DNA of 64,000 nt from the NCBI GenBank assembly GCA_935421135.1, contig OW285187.1, forward strand, positions 7,254,001 to 7,318,000. The letters run 5' to 3'. The translations under genes were made by a program, and so were the position numbers. Every line of letters begins with the position of its first letter. Positions within the stretch are counted from its first letter, which is position 1. Positions 12,101 to 23,800 of this stretch are shown here, piece after piece. This DNA is from Bugulina stolonifera (lineage: Eukaryota > Bryozoa > Gymnolaemata > Cheilostomatida > Bugulidae). Below the pieces are notes generated by a model, which saw nothing but the letters and a program-made list of their open reading frames with translations, ran no database searches and was not told the origin of the DNA.

Positions 12101-15100
12101 TCTTGGTTCACAGGTTGGATTCAACTCTGATGGCAGAATAGTTGCGTTTGATGTCAAGATATACAGCAATGGTGGTCATACTTTGGACCATTCAATGAGT
12201 GTAAGTACTCACCATACCCATCTACCTACTTTATACGTATATAGCTGTTACCTACCTCCTATTTACCTCCCTACACACAATCTACCTGTTATGTACTTAT
12301 TCATTTTTACCTACAGCTACATGCACCTGTTACCTACCTCACCTCTACCTATACTTTATATACCTACTTTTACACTATATTATTTGTTATTCAAATTTGC
12401 ATTTGTTTTGATTCTAGGTGCTTATAAAAGCTATCACCAGCATAGACTGTGGATACAACATACCCAACTTCAGGGTACAAGGGTGGGCGTGTAAGACTAA
12501 CATTCTCAGTAACACTGCTTTCAGAGGGTTCGGTGCAACTCAGAGCATGTTCGTGATGGAACACGTCATGTCAGAGGTTGCCGCTAAACTCAACATGGAA
12601 GATAGTGAGGTGGGTTGCATTAGCACTGCTTTATACTACTGAATACAGTTTACTGGGTAGCCATTTGACTGTCTAGTGTCATACCTAGTTGATTGTAGCA
12701 AATACTGTTCATGTTTGTGTATTTGTTATTAGAAACAAAGGCCACAGTTTAGGGGAAAGTTGAGTATTAATAAGAGATAACTATCTCATAGGTGTGATAA
12801 AAGGGAGCAGCCGTGGCTGAGTGGTTAAAATGCTGAATCTTCAAGCTGAAGGTTCTAGGTTCAAATCCCAGTCACGGTGGTGTTAGGAAGAGCATCCAGC
12901 CACAATTGCTCCTGTCTCTCATATAAAAATTCTTGGGGGTCATGCAAGCCAGCATGCCTTCAAGGCAACTCCTCTACCCCTGCCAAAAACAGCCATGTCA
13001 TCTGTGCCTTTCTCACAGGGAGTTGGCCAGCGCTGGCACCTGACAGTGCAGGTTGCAAGGGGCTGATCACACCGAGGAGTATAAGCCAGTGAGTTTTTTA
13101 TTTCATAAGTATGATTGTAATAATAATATATGGGAATATTGTAGCTAAGGGCTATGCATCTGTGCAAGGAAGGGAATCTCTCCCTACATCAGCAGCCAAT
13201 CATTGATTGTAATATAACAAAGTGTTGGGAACAAGTGTTAGAGCAGAGTGACTATCACAAGAAGAGGAAGGAGGTGATGGAATACAACAGGTCTGTTTAA
13301 CATAATACCTATGATATTATGTAACATTTTAATTTTATCTGTTCATGATAGAGAAATGAAATAAATATATATCTCAATCACTCGTGGATAAGGTGATGTT
13401 GTATTCTTCCTTTATAGAAACACATCCATACCTACGTGCCCATATACCTGTTCAGACATACATAATGTTATATTATAGAGATGCACATTATACATGTATA
13501 TTATACGTGTACATATGCACACCTACATGTACATGTACTTGTACATGTACATAGCAAAAAAGCTATAAACCATTGTATAACCTTTTAAAAGAGTTATGAC
13601 ATGATTGGAAGCGCTAGCATAGATATACAAATTATGAACCTGAACTTTGATATGATTGGCTAAGATCCTTGTTTCGTATCATAGTATTGTAGTAATGTCA
13701 TTTTATGAATCCTAGTATTAGTGTTTTTTTCGTTTTATCACAGCCGGAGCAGATATAGAAAGAGGGGCATATGTGCAATGCCCACCATGTTTGGTATAGC
13801 GTTTCCCTTTCCTTTACTGAATCAAGGAGCTGCCCTTGTTCATATCTACAAGGACGGGAACGTTCTCCTGTCGCATGGCGGGGTGGAAATGGGGCAAGGA
13901 CTTTTTACTAAGATGATACAGGTTAGTCACTATTACTAGCATTAGCTTGAGGTACAAAATAAAATAATACTTGTACTTGATGCTACAGGATAGTTTCAAT
14001 ATACATGTACGAGTATGTGTATCTGTATGTATGTGTATGTATACATATATGTACATACATGTATATGACGTACATGTATATGCTGCAGTTATACAATGTT
14101 GATTACTTACAGTGTACTTACTTTTCTCAGCAACTGATGTTGTTTATCTTGTATATTGCTTTAGCAAAGACATGCGAGTTCATTAGCTGTTATCTTCTGT
14201 AAAACAGTTTAGGGATCAACCTGCATATCTATCCATATTCCACTGATACATAAGTATGTATTACAGTGTGTATTATTAGGTAGTGTATTGTTTACTCTCT
14301 TTGTTATTTAGCTCCTTCACATTTCCTGTATAAGTTTATAACTCGGTATGATACATGTACTAGTTGCACATGTTTTAAAGTTGTGCACTCTCTACTATTA
14401 ATGATCAAGAGTAGACAGTTCCCATATAACTATTGTAAATTGCAACATTACGTTACATGCAATATTATTGCTCTTTAGGTAGCCAGTAATGCACTTAGTA
14501 TCCCTGCCGATAGAATACATACAATGGAGGTATCAACCACCACTGTACCTAATGCCTCAGTGACAGCGGCTAGTACTGGCTCAGATCTCAATGGTGGAGC
14601 TATACTTGTAAGTTACATGTATACCAGGGCTAGTGAAAGGTTAGATATACCCTGTCCATTTAACCCCGCCCACAAGCAGGGTCAACCAGTTAACTGTAAA
14701 TCCTGTTATTATATATTCTTAGAGATATAGTACATGTATGACATTTTGTTAGTAAGACTTGGCTAAGCTTAATCTTGGTGAGCCTCAGAGCACAAGGTGA
14801 AAAATAACACAGGTCTCTACCAGGTTGAGAAACTGTTTATTGCAGAGTTGCTTATTGATATTCCCTTCCATCATCTTAAATAATAATATGTTAGTTAATT
14901 TGGTCATTGTTATTAGTAGGCAAGTTGTTGAAATATCAAGCGTTTTGCTGTTTTTTAATGAAAATGAACTTACGAATATTCCTCACTGAGTGATTAGTAA
15001 AAAGCAATAATTGTTGGATAATATTTACAACAATGTATTGATGATGGAGTTATGCACCCCATGCACTACTACTGTGCACCCCATGTATGCTATGACTATG

Positions 15101-17507
15101 CTGTTCTAGAATGCTTGTAATGAGTTGAATCAGAGGCTGAAGCCATTTAAAGAAGCCAAACCAGATGGTACTTGGGACGAGTGGATCAGTGCTGCCTACT
15201 TCTCTAGAGTTTCTCTCTCCTCTACAGGTTACTATGTGTAGGTATTCTTAGCAACGGTCTAGGCAGCGTGTACATGAACACGTAAACATATCAGAGACTT
15301 GTGACACTAACATGTGCCCTGCAATGGGTTCATGAGCATGTCAGGCAAAAAGAAAGGACTTTTATTGTAACATGGTATATGTTAGCTGTTACAGTTGCAA
15401 TGATGGTTCATATCCAATGAAGATGTACACTTTTGTATATACATGTACATGTAGATATTTAGTCACATGCTTTGTAATAGTTCCTATAGACAGTTTCTTA
15501 CTGTCTTGTAGAACACCTGGCTTGGATGTAGATTTTGCTACTCACACTGGTAGAGTCTATTCCTACTACAGCTTCGGAGCAGGTGTGAGTGAGGTTGAGA
15601 TAGACTGCCTTACTGGTGATCATCAGGTTAGTGTGGAACTTAGTCTTAATAGTATGAATTTTATTAGTCTCTACCAACCAATGCCTTCGAAATATGCCAG
15701 ATTGTAATTCAAGTATATTGTACAGTCATAGTGTTTAAGCTAGTGCAACTATTACATACATAAATATGTAGAAACTATGTTCTCTACACATACAGTATGT
15801 ACCATGACTACTGTTATAACACCATTGTCATATTTAAGGTACTTCGCACTGATATAGTGATGGATGTGGGGAAGAGCTTGAACCCTGCAATAGACATCGG
15901 GCAAATAGAAGGAGGTTTTATGCAGGGATATGGCTACTTCTGTCTTGAACAAATAAAGGTATGTATGTGTAACTCATGCAAATGTAAGTCTCTTTGGGAC
16001 AAATCACTTTCTTTTGTCTGTGTGATTGTCAGACAACATCGTGTAATGCGTAATTTTGAAATTTTGACATTGAGTACAATATGAATGCATGCGTTGATTG
16101 CAGCTGTTGTCAAGTACAGGAGAGATGCTTACCGCTGGTCCAAGTAGTTACAAAATCCCTGCATTTAGTAACATACCTCAGCAGTTCAATGTCACTCTGC
16201 TTAAAGATTCCCCAAACATAAAGGCTGTCTATTCCTCCAAGGTTATATGAATAGAATATATTATTACTGCTATTTAGTACATAGTATATTATGCAATGTT
16301 TTCTTTCTGTTATAATAATTATTATAAATTACTGTGTTGAGACATAATCTGCTAGAGCAGATATATAGATTGTACATTAATTAACTCTGTTTCTAACGGA
16401 GCGCACGCTTGACTTTATAGGAATCATAACAAGAAGTTGTCCTCCCCCAACTGAGAGAGGACAACTTCTTTTTATGAATCCCTTCTGAATAGAATTTTCA
16501 TGTACATTTGATGTATACAAGCATGTAATGGTTGTTTTAAGTTGCCAACCCAATAAACATTATTATACAGATATATACAATGTATAGCCATTTATATCTC
16601 ATATTTATCATACAGGTACACTTCAATTAGCCTACACTGGTATATTATATTCATTCAATACACACCATTGACTTATTATAGGCAATAGGAGAGCCACCTC
16701 TGTTCTTGTCAGCATCTGTGTTCTTTGCTATCAAGGCAGCAATAAAGTCAGCTAGAAAAGAAGCTGGTAAAGGCTTAAACTTCAGGCTAGATGCACCTTG
16801 TACACCTGAGAGGATAAGGATGGCATGTGCTGATCCTATCACTGAGCAGGTTTGTTTATCTCTAGCCATAAATATCTTAGTGCGATGCAGTAGTTATATA
16901 AAGGGATGACACACTTTATCTCTATGACAGAACAATGAAACTTGAAGCAATTAATTTCATAGGCATCGCATTTGGTCTTTGGTTTTTGCAATTTTAAGTG
17001 AAGGGCTATTCTCATATTGAACACACAAATATTTGTATTACAGCAAAGAGAGAGCATTTGGCAACCTTATTCTCCCTCTTTATTCGGTTCTTTTGCTATG
17101 AATATGTATATCGGTGTAAACCCAGCTCCAATTCTGACATACAGTACATCAGTACATACAGTACATCAGTACATACATACGTACATACATGTACATACAG
17201 TACATCAGTACATACATATGTACATACATGTACATACATGTACATACATGTACGTACATGTACGTACATGTACATGTAGTGTAGTTCTATTTAGTGGTAT
17301 ACAACAAGAATTTTCTATTCGGTTGATAGAAAATCAAATAATAAAAAGATTCTTTGTATTCTAGTCATTTTTGTAATTGTATGACTTGCGCAGTGTGTCT
17401 CCTTTTTCTATGTGGAGGAATATTTTTGTGTATTGTGTGATTTCTTTTAGTGTATCAGTGAGGAATCTACTGGCGTTTCCAAGTCTTCCTTCTTCTTGGA
17501 GCCCTAA
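3139..17507 (+). CDS. XDH: Xanthine dehydrogenase (molybdo-flavoprotein), 30 exons, complete
   Basis: It oxidises hypoxanthine to xanthine and xanthine to urate in purine catabolism, in the cytosol. Exons: 3139-3198, 3418-3572, 4259-4367, 4608-4734, 6201-6403, 6508-6646, 6918-7162, 7337-7430, 7869-7981, 8217-8318, 8602-8684, 9092-9257, 9926-10118, 10330-10505, 10638-10757, 11104-11244, 11360-11498, 11709-11778, 11907-11994, 12114-12200, 12418-12609, 13145-13290, 13744-13921, 14479-14607, 15110-15237, 15512-15626, 15839-15958, 16104-16241, 16682-16849, 17451-17507. All introns are GT-AG and all phases join, giving 1,326 residues (the animal family is about 1,330). The N-terminal 2Fe-2S domains have cysteines 49, 54, 57, 79 and 119, 122, 154, 156. 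The FAD domain has FFMSYR at 390-395. The Mo-pterin domain has GGKE (Glu796), FRGFG (905-909) and GEPP (Glu1256). Glu796 and the FFxxYR motif favour XDH over aldehyde oxidase. Oddities: Lys874 stands where bovine XDH has Arg880, and the cysteines used for oxidase conversion are absent. The exon 10 start (8217 or 8223) and the exon 25 donor are the least certain junctions. Confidence 0.95.
5861..5991. repeat. (ACC)n microsatellite in XDH intron 4
   Basis: About 131 bp of uninterrupted ACC repeat (some 43 units) lies roughly 210 bp upstream of XDH exon 5. It is strongly strand-asymmetric: C and A only on the sense strand, G and T on the other. Confidence 0.95.
9620..9881 (+). repeat. tRNA-derived SINE in XDH intron 12
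   Basis: The tRNA(Leu)-like head has an A box TGGCCGAATGG (9624-9634) and a B box GGTTCGAGTCC (9692-9702). A unique body follows, with a short ATT-repeat tail at about 9858-9875. This architecture is typical of an inserted SINE. It differs in body sequence from the SINEs at 281 and 12809. Confidence 0.7.
12809..13092 (+). repeat. tRNA-derived SINE in XDH intron 21
   Basis: The tRNA-like head has an A box TGGCTGAGTGG (12824-12834) and a B box GGTTCAAATCC (12858-12868), then a body of about 200 bp that is clearly richer in GC than the surrounding intron. It lies in sense orientation between XDH exons 21 and 22. The 3' boundary is approximate. Confidence 0.7.
16431..16470. repeat. Perfect 14-bp-stem hairpin in XDH intron 28
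   Basis: The arm AAGAAGTTGTCCTC (16431-16444) is perfectly complementary to GAGGACAACTTCTT (16457-16470) across a 12-base spacer. It may be a collapsed MITE: the AGTTGTC-TTCTCTC string recurs at the ends of the inverted-repeat element at 55579-55828. Confidence 0.6.
17138..17280. repeat. ACATGTAC / ACATACAGTACATCAGT low-complexity tandem repeat
   Basis: Irregular tandem units of ACATACAGTACATCAGT grade into (ACATGTAC)n within XDH intron 29. The same TACATGTA string is scattered through the whole window, for example at 13497-13550 and 14000-14070. Confidence 0.8.
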
Positions 17508-18370
17508 TTAAGCAACTTGGCTATTATCTAATGGAATCCAATGGACTGTGGAGGTTTGTTTTGTAGTTGAAAACAAAGCATGCCTAGGAGAATGTCAACC
17601 TATATTACATTCTACAACTACATTATATACCACAGTAGCTATGTATAATGTTACACATGTTTTGCATTAGGTGTGTGTTATCTCAAGTGCTCCTTGATTA
17701 TATATATACATGTGCATTTATAATACACATGTTACCTCTACACTTTTCGGATAATTAGTACATTTATGTATCATTCTATCTTCATAATAATATAGTGTAG
17801 TTGGTGATGAGCATAGTCTCCATACTGAACTACTGGTACCTGATACCTGATACTACCTCCGAATGACATTTCCAACTTGCAATCACTTACCCTGTTATGT
17901 GTGTTCATACCTATCTTGCCCAGGAAACCCCTACTATTGATTCAATATTTGTAGTTCTAATGTCTTACCTGTAAATCAGATGTAACACTGTTTGTACTTA
18001 CATATACATGTACATATATGTAATAGTTTACCAGTGCGAGTCTTGTAATTCTATAATTTTATAAAAATCATGTATTTTAATTAATGACATGCACACATTA
18101 AATAATGTTGTTTCCAGTTCCACAAGCTCAAAGCATTAACCAATGGGCAGTACCTACACAGTATAAAACGAGGCACTTTTTTATGTATTTGTCCAGTTGT
18201 GGTTCGGATGGAAATAAAGTAGCATCTAATATTATATACTAACCATACTAGTTTCTTAGCTAGATATTTTGTTATAGGCTAAAACTAATTAGGAAGGTTC
18301 ATAGAGCCTGGTAGGGTAGTCGTGTTTGGAAATGGCTCTGATGAGGAAACTAGCTTAGTCTTGTCTATAT
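17508..18370. other. XDH downstream region
   Basis: No gene is seen. The nearest clear AATAAA after the XDH stop is at 18213-18218. It may be the polyadenylation signal and would imply a 3' UTR of about 0.7 kb; this is inference only. Confidence 0.3.
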
Positions 18371-18371
18371 A

Positions 18372-18598
18372 ACCCCTTGCTATTCTCTCAGACCACTCCT
18401 TGCTATTCTCTCAGACCACCCCTTGCTATTCTCTCAGACTACCCCTTGCTATTCTCTCAGACCACCCCTTGCTATTCTCTCAGACTACCCCTTGCTATTC
18501 TCTCAGACCACCCCTTGCTATTCTCTCAGACAACCCCTTGCTATTCTCTCAGACTGCCCCTTGCTATTCTCTCAGACCACCCCTTGCTATTCTCTCAG
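18372..18598. repeat. 23-bp minisatellite, about 10 copies
   Basis: The unit TTGCTATTCTCTCAGACCA plus four bases repeats about ten times with little divergence (variants GACCA, GACTA, GACAA, GACTG). There are no spacers, so it is not a CRISPR array. Because 23 is not a multiple of 3, each forward frame reads a similar repetitive peptide, and these frames are not genes. Confidence 0.9.
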
Positions 18599-18953
18599 CT
18601 GTTCTGCACAGTGTGCACCACAGTTTTCAGACCTAGAATATAATAATATACTCGATATTATTCAGTTACTATGAGCACAGGTACAGGCTACAGGTTACAT
18701 TGTATACAAACAGCACATGGTACAGGGTGTCCACTGGCCAACCCAACTTCTTATCATAGCAGCTCATGTTGACTTATTAACAGCGTAATATGTAGTAAAA
18801 CATCCATTGATTTTATTCTATTTCCACAAAATTGGCCATATTGTGGATTCACAAGAATAGACACAAATACAGTTTATTCATCATATTGCTCAAGTCACTG
18901 GAAACACCTAATTAATCAATTATCAAAACCACTAATCACACTATTGCTGGGGA

Positions 18954-19090
18954 CAGGTTTACCAAGTCTCCCTGATTTCGCAGGAGACTCCCTGATTTTC
19001 AACTCAAATTTTGGTACCCCACCCAAAATGAACACCCCCACCCAAATGCTGATTCTCCCTGATTTTCATCAATCAAACTTGGCAAGCCTG
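18954..19090. mobile_element. Small hAT-type MITE (137 bp)
   Basis: Imperfect inverted ends (CAGGTTTACCAAGT ... ACTTGGCAAGCCTG) are flanked by near-identical 8-mers, GCTGGGGA (18946-18953) and GTTGGGGA (19091-19098). Subterminal direct repeats of CTCCCTGATTT lie inside. The ends resemble those of the larger element at 30697-31988 (CATACTTGCCAAGT), suggesting related families. Confidence 0.7.
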
Positions 19091-19099
19091 GTTGGGGAA

Positions 19100-20320
19100 T
19101 GTCTTCCTGCAACACTGTGATATCATTATGTTGTTTACACTTCCTGCCCCATACATCAGATTCTGGTACCAAAAGAATCATATGTATTGGGAAACATTAT
19201 TTTTGTCTACTAAATGAAAGAGTATATAAGTTCCTCTCTAATATTGTAATTTAATTTCTATAGCGTGACCATGCTACTAGAAACTATCCAACAATTTTAG
19301 TCAATGACTAGAGCCTATAGGTATTGGTTGTAGCAATTGCAGTTTCAAAGTTATACTACCTTTTTAAGCTTGTAAATAGTATCCAAGCCACCTAAACAAG
19401 TGTCGCAATAGTCAACAATTATAGTTCAGCAGACTAGAGAGACCAAGGTACATGTAAGTATAATTTCATACTGTAAAACTGTCAAGCAAGGGATAATTGA
19501 TGTCTTTACCACTGTTCTTGTGATTGTCAATTTTATAATATTTAATTATACACACGTACCACTATCATAGTATTGTCATTGTATACAATTAATATTGTCG
19601 TAGTATTTGCGGTCAGAACTTATTATTAGCGAGAAAATAAACTAAAGACTTCACTGATCTGAGTCCTGTAACTCTACACATATATTAGTCAAATTACATT
19701 GATATACAAGTTCAAGTAAAAAAAGTCAGTAAGTTGGTAAGTCCGAAGTCAAGTAGACTTGTGATGTGAATCGACTTGATAAGTCAAGTCTATCAAGTCG
19801 GAACTATCACTTGGCAAGTCAAGTTGAAACTACAACTCCGACCCAGGTCTACTAGTCTGTAGACTAAATACAGACAAGGTGATGGGTGATGTAAAGACCT
19901 CAATTACAGGCCAATAGCTTTGCTCACACACTTAATTCCTGACTTGCCAATGTGAGTTGAATTGTTATTCAGATTAGTGAGTAGCACCAAGGGATACATC
20001 CCTTGCTTGACCTCTGCTTAGAATGCAAGCCTATTGTCACTGTTTACTTTCCATTGAATTTTGTTTTGAGTTTATGTTATGTCATCAGGCTAAAGTAGTT
20101 ATATTTGTCTTACATAACCCATAATAGTAAATACATTACCCCCAGACTGGCAGTAGCTATTACATAATGGTACAGCTAGGGAACAGTGCACAGGTATATA
20201 AGACCACACATCCATATGCTCTTCCTTTTTCCATGCAGACTTAGTTGGAGAATGTTGTTATAATAAAAGTGTATATACAACACAGCAGTTCAATTTTAGT
20301 GATAGGTAATTATGGTTTTC
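19100..20320. other. Spacer upstream of the TRIM-like cluster
   Basis: No gene is seen. A stretch at about 19700-19850 is built from short degenerate AAGTC/CAAGT direct and inverted motifs and may be the interior of another decayed DNA transposon, but no ends could be defined. Confidence 0.3.
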
Positions 20321-20321
20321 A

Positions 20322-20402
20322 TGGCAATTTCTACTTCCCCTTGGGAAATCTAAGTACTTTCACCATGATGTAATATACGCTGCGCAAGTTGTGTCGGAAA
20401 CA
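20322..20402 (+). promoter_or_regulatory. Candidate promoter block of TRIM-like gene A (degenerate copy)
   Basis: This block matches those at 27331, 36941 and 43129: TTTCTACTTCC, then a decayed kappa-B-like site (GGGAAATCTA, 20343-20352), a GCGCAAG motif and CGGAAAC. It lies about 480 bp before the gene A start codon. The regulatory role is inferred from conservation between paralogues and from motif content. Confidence 0.4.
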
Positions 20403-20882
20403 TCTGTAATAACAAATCTACATCAAAATTACTGCGCTTTGTGTTTGACCTGTTTGACCGCGTCACATCAACATCAACGTGTATCTTATAAGTATAGTCA
20501 AGTTCACTGCAAGTGCTTGGAGCTGGCACATGGGCAGGCTGTGAGATGGCGACATATCGTAATTCATAATGAGTCACACATCTGAAATTAACCACAAACA
20601 GAAAGTCTAACAAGATGCTTGTCGTCTATATGAGTGCTTGAGCTTTGAAGGGTGTGCTTAATTCTTCAAGTAGGCCTAGTGCATGCCGGTGAATAGAAAA
20701 TGAAAGACAATCAACACATTTAGGAGTCTTTTTTTTATAAATCTACCTGATTTGCAACTTGTAATAATATGGACTAAACTTTAAATCATACTCGCATACT
20801 CTCTGCGAATGCAACTGTTGGAAAGCCTAATATCCGTTATACATTGACATGTCTATCATATAATATTACCTCTAGAACTGGA

Positions 20883-23800
20883 ATGGCAGAAGCAGCCCCT
20901 GTTCAAGTTGAATGTGGTTTCTGCTTGAGTAAAGGATGTGATATGGAAAAGCCTAAACTACTTCCTTGCTCTCATATACACTGTTTGGGTTGTTTGACTG
21001 GTAGCTGTAACTTCTATGGAGTCATCAAGTGTCCATATTGCAAGTAGGTCTCTCCAACTAATGTTATTTGATTTTATTGTATTGTGATGGTACGCCCAGT
21101 CGTATCTTACATCTGACACTCATTATTGCGTGCATACATGTATATATCTGCTTGTACTTTACTCTTATATTGTTATATATGATTGTATGATTATATCTAA
21201 GTCTTTTAATGCCTTTTATACCCATGTACAGAGGCCCGACCTCTCAGAATCCATTGATATTCATTTTGTACATGAATTGGATCATTATAAGCAACTTTTG
21301 TAGAACCCGACCTATTTTGGGTCGGCCGTCGGGCTTCCGGCGGCCATCTTGTTGCGCAACTTCCGGACGACCACACGTCGTCTTTTCCCGACGTCACGTC
21401 GGCCGGAAGTCCTTATACTATATAAAGGGCACTGTTTTACTGTTCATTGTCTCAGTCTACACTTGGCTTTCAATAAAGACACATCTATACTTGATACAGG
21501 GACTTTCTCTTCCTTTTACTAGGTCATTCGCTTTGCGAACCGCCTACTAGGTTGAACTACTCTCTTTCACTGTATAGTCTGAAAGTCGGACTTGAGATCA
21601 GATGGGTCGTCTTTGGTAGTATTTGGGCTACTGAGACCGCTCGATCTTTCATGTAATGCGAAGTCCTATTACCACTCATAGGCACTTCATTTCTGGGTCG
21701 ATAGTCGTCCAAGGACGACCGCACCAAATCACAGAAACCATTACAGTATTATGCATGTGCTGAGCAAATTTGACCGAATCTCGAAGTATAGTAGTTTTAG
21801 CTATCTGCTATGTTGTAATAATAATATATAGTCATCACTTTGCTTGTCAAGCCAGTCTGAGTGTTGAGTATGAGTATTGAACTCAACACTACTCTTGTGT
21901 GCTGTTATATCGAAGTTGGCATGGTAGTTGACCATTTAAGATGGATGACCAGGTGAGGGTGATTCATATGATACAGTACGGTTCCCTGAGAAAATTTTAA
22001 AATTCATAAAGCTCTCCTTGATACTTGACACTTTATTAGGAATGTTTACCCTTGGTTGAATTTAATTTTGTTAGGGAAATATATGATGCAGTCCCTAATT
22101 CTCTACCATCGGCAGACTCTGAAACAGAAGGTACGATAAACTGTGATGTATGTGAGGGTAAGGGGTCAAGAAATCAGTCTGCTGTTATCTACTGTACAGT
22201 CTGTGAAAACAGATACTGTCCTAAACATCAGGAGGTGAGACAACTATTCCTATTCAAGTTTGAATAAATATAAAATTCTCGGCTTGATCTCCTCCCTTCC
22301 TCAAAATTTGTATTCTATAATGGCAAAAATTTAGCTGAAAATGTAGGTAAAGCATTTTTGATCACGTTTTTCACCAATCATATGTTCAGCTTCTTACTTT
22401 AGTACCATGATGAAATACACCCGCAGCATGCCACGTTATCCATAGACACCCACAGATTGAAAAACAAGGAACTGGAGCCCAGACATTGCACTGAACACAA
22501 GGACTATTGGTATACTATAGCTTGCAAAAGGTGCCACATAATTGCCTGTGTACAATGCGTACCAGGCTTGGACATATGTGCTGATGGTAGGTATTATTCA
22601 TGGATATAGTAGAAAGTAGACTGTAGAGAATGTGTGATGACTGATGGGTATATTAGTATAACTATGTTTACCCTGTTTTACAGGGGTGGGAGTCGATAGT
22701 TTTAAAAATAGAGAATTATGTGCTATTAGCTATTCACTACAAGAATAGAGAATCTGCCTATGTGATAGTGAAATTTAAATATAGAGAATAGCTTTTATAT
22801 CTGCTGAATCGCTATTAATTAAAAGTTGTCTTCTCTCAAATCAGATTTGAGAGAGCAATTCAAAGACGCCCATTTATTTCCATGAAAATTAAAAAGCACG
22901 AACACAGCTATTTCTTGTTTACTTCTCTTCAGCTACATTGTTCTGCAGAGTTCATATTGTGTTTACATGTACATTGTATATTATTTTCTACAATGCACAC
23001 TAGGGCTCCGTCATGGATTTGAAACATCATTGATGACGTGATAAGAAGGTATCAGGGTAGCAGCAACATACTCAATGTAATATAGCCAAGTCAAATGCAT
23101 GTGTATTAGGCATCACATATATAACCTTAAAATTGTAGAAGCATTAGTGTTGTACAGTTGTACATGTACTATTGGAGCAGTAATACATGTACAGAGTAAA
23201 ATTTAGACTTATCTCCCCATGATTTTCTGTCAATGTCTAAAATATTATATATTTGTGGTTAAACCGGTAGTATTGTAGACTTCTAATATAAAAGTATTCA
23301 CCACACATACTATAATCTATTCTTTGTATGTTTTTTCTTTGTGTAGACTATGTTTTTGAAGTCAAAAAGCTTTAAACACCCATATAATCCGAATATTAAA
23401 TTGAGTAGGTTAGCAATTTCACGAAGTGTAATAGTTAAGACGGCCAGAAATGACTGCAGCCGCAATGGCACTCGTTACTAGCTAATAGCTAATAGCAGAT
23501 TGGGCTGAGAATAAAAGCGTATTGGTTGAAACGCTATTAAAAATTGACAGAAATTGAAAGAAGCGTGTCACAGCAGTTCGCTGCTGCAAAAGAAGAGATT
23601 AGCACAATCGAATAGCGTTTCAACCGGCTAGTCCCACCCCTGCTGTTTTATATCTGAAGTTATAAGACAAGTTTTATTATTTCCAGGTCTAGTCTAAATA
23701 ACACTACTATGTTACCTCATTTATTTCCAGGTTCTGCTCACAAACTGGTTAGTCTAGAGGAGTTGGTAACTGAGTTATCTAAAGAGGTGGAAGAGTTAAA

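Noticed and set aside
12200..12417. Continuous plus-strand frame across XDH intron 20
   Set aside because: The CTACCTAC-rich stretch is intronic low-complexity sequence. The GT-AG splice restores the conserved protein and the phase.
3139..17507. Aldehyde oxidase instead of xanthine dehydrogenase
   Set aside because: GGKE keeps the glutamate that aldehyde oxidases lose, and FFxxYR in the FAD domain is XDH-like. Only Lys874 departs from the XDH pattern.
18372..18598. CRISPR-like array or repetitive protein gene
   Set aside because: The repeats are contiguous with no spacers. The open frames exist in all three phases only because the unit is 23 bp and lacks stops.
19680..19860. AAGTC-repeat stretch as a transposon
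   Set aside because: The internal repeat pattern is suggestive, but no terminal repeats or target duplication could be found, so it is not called.
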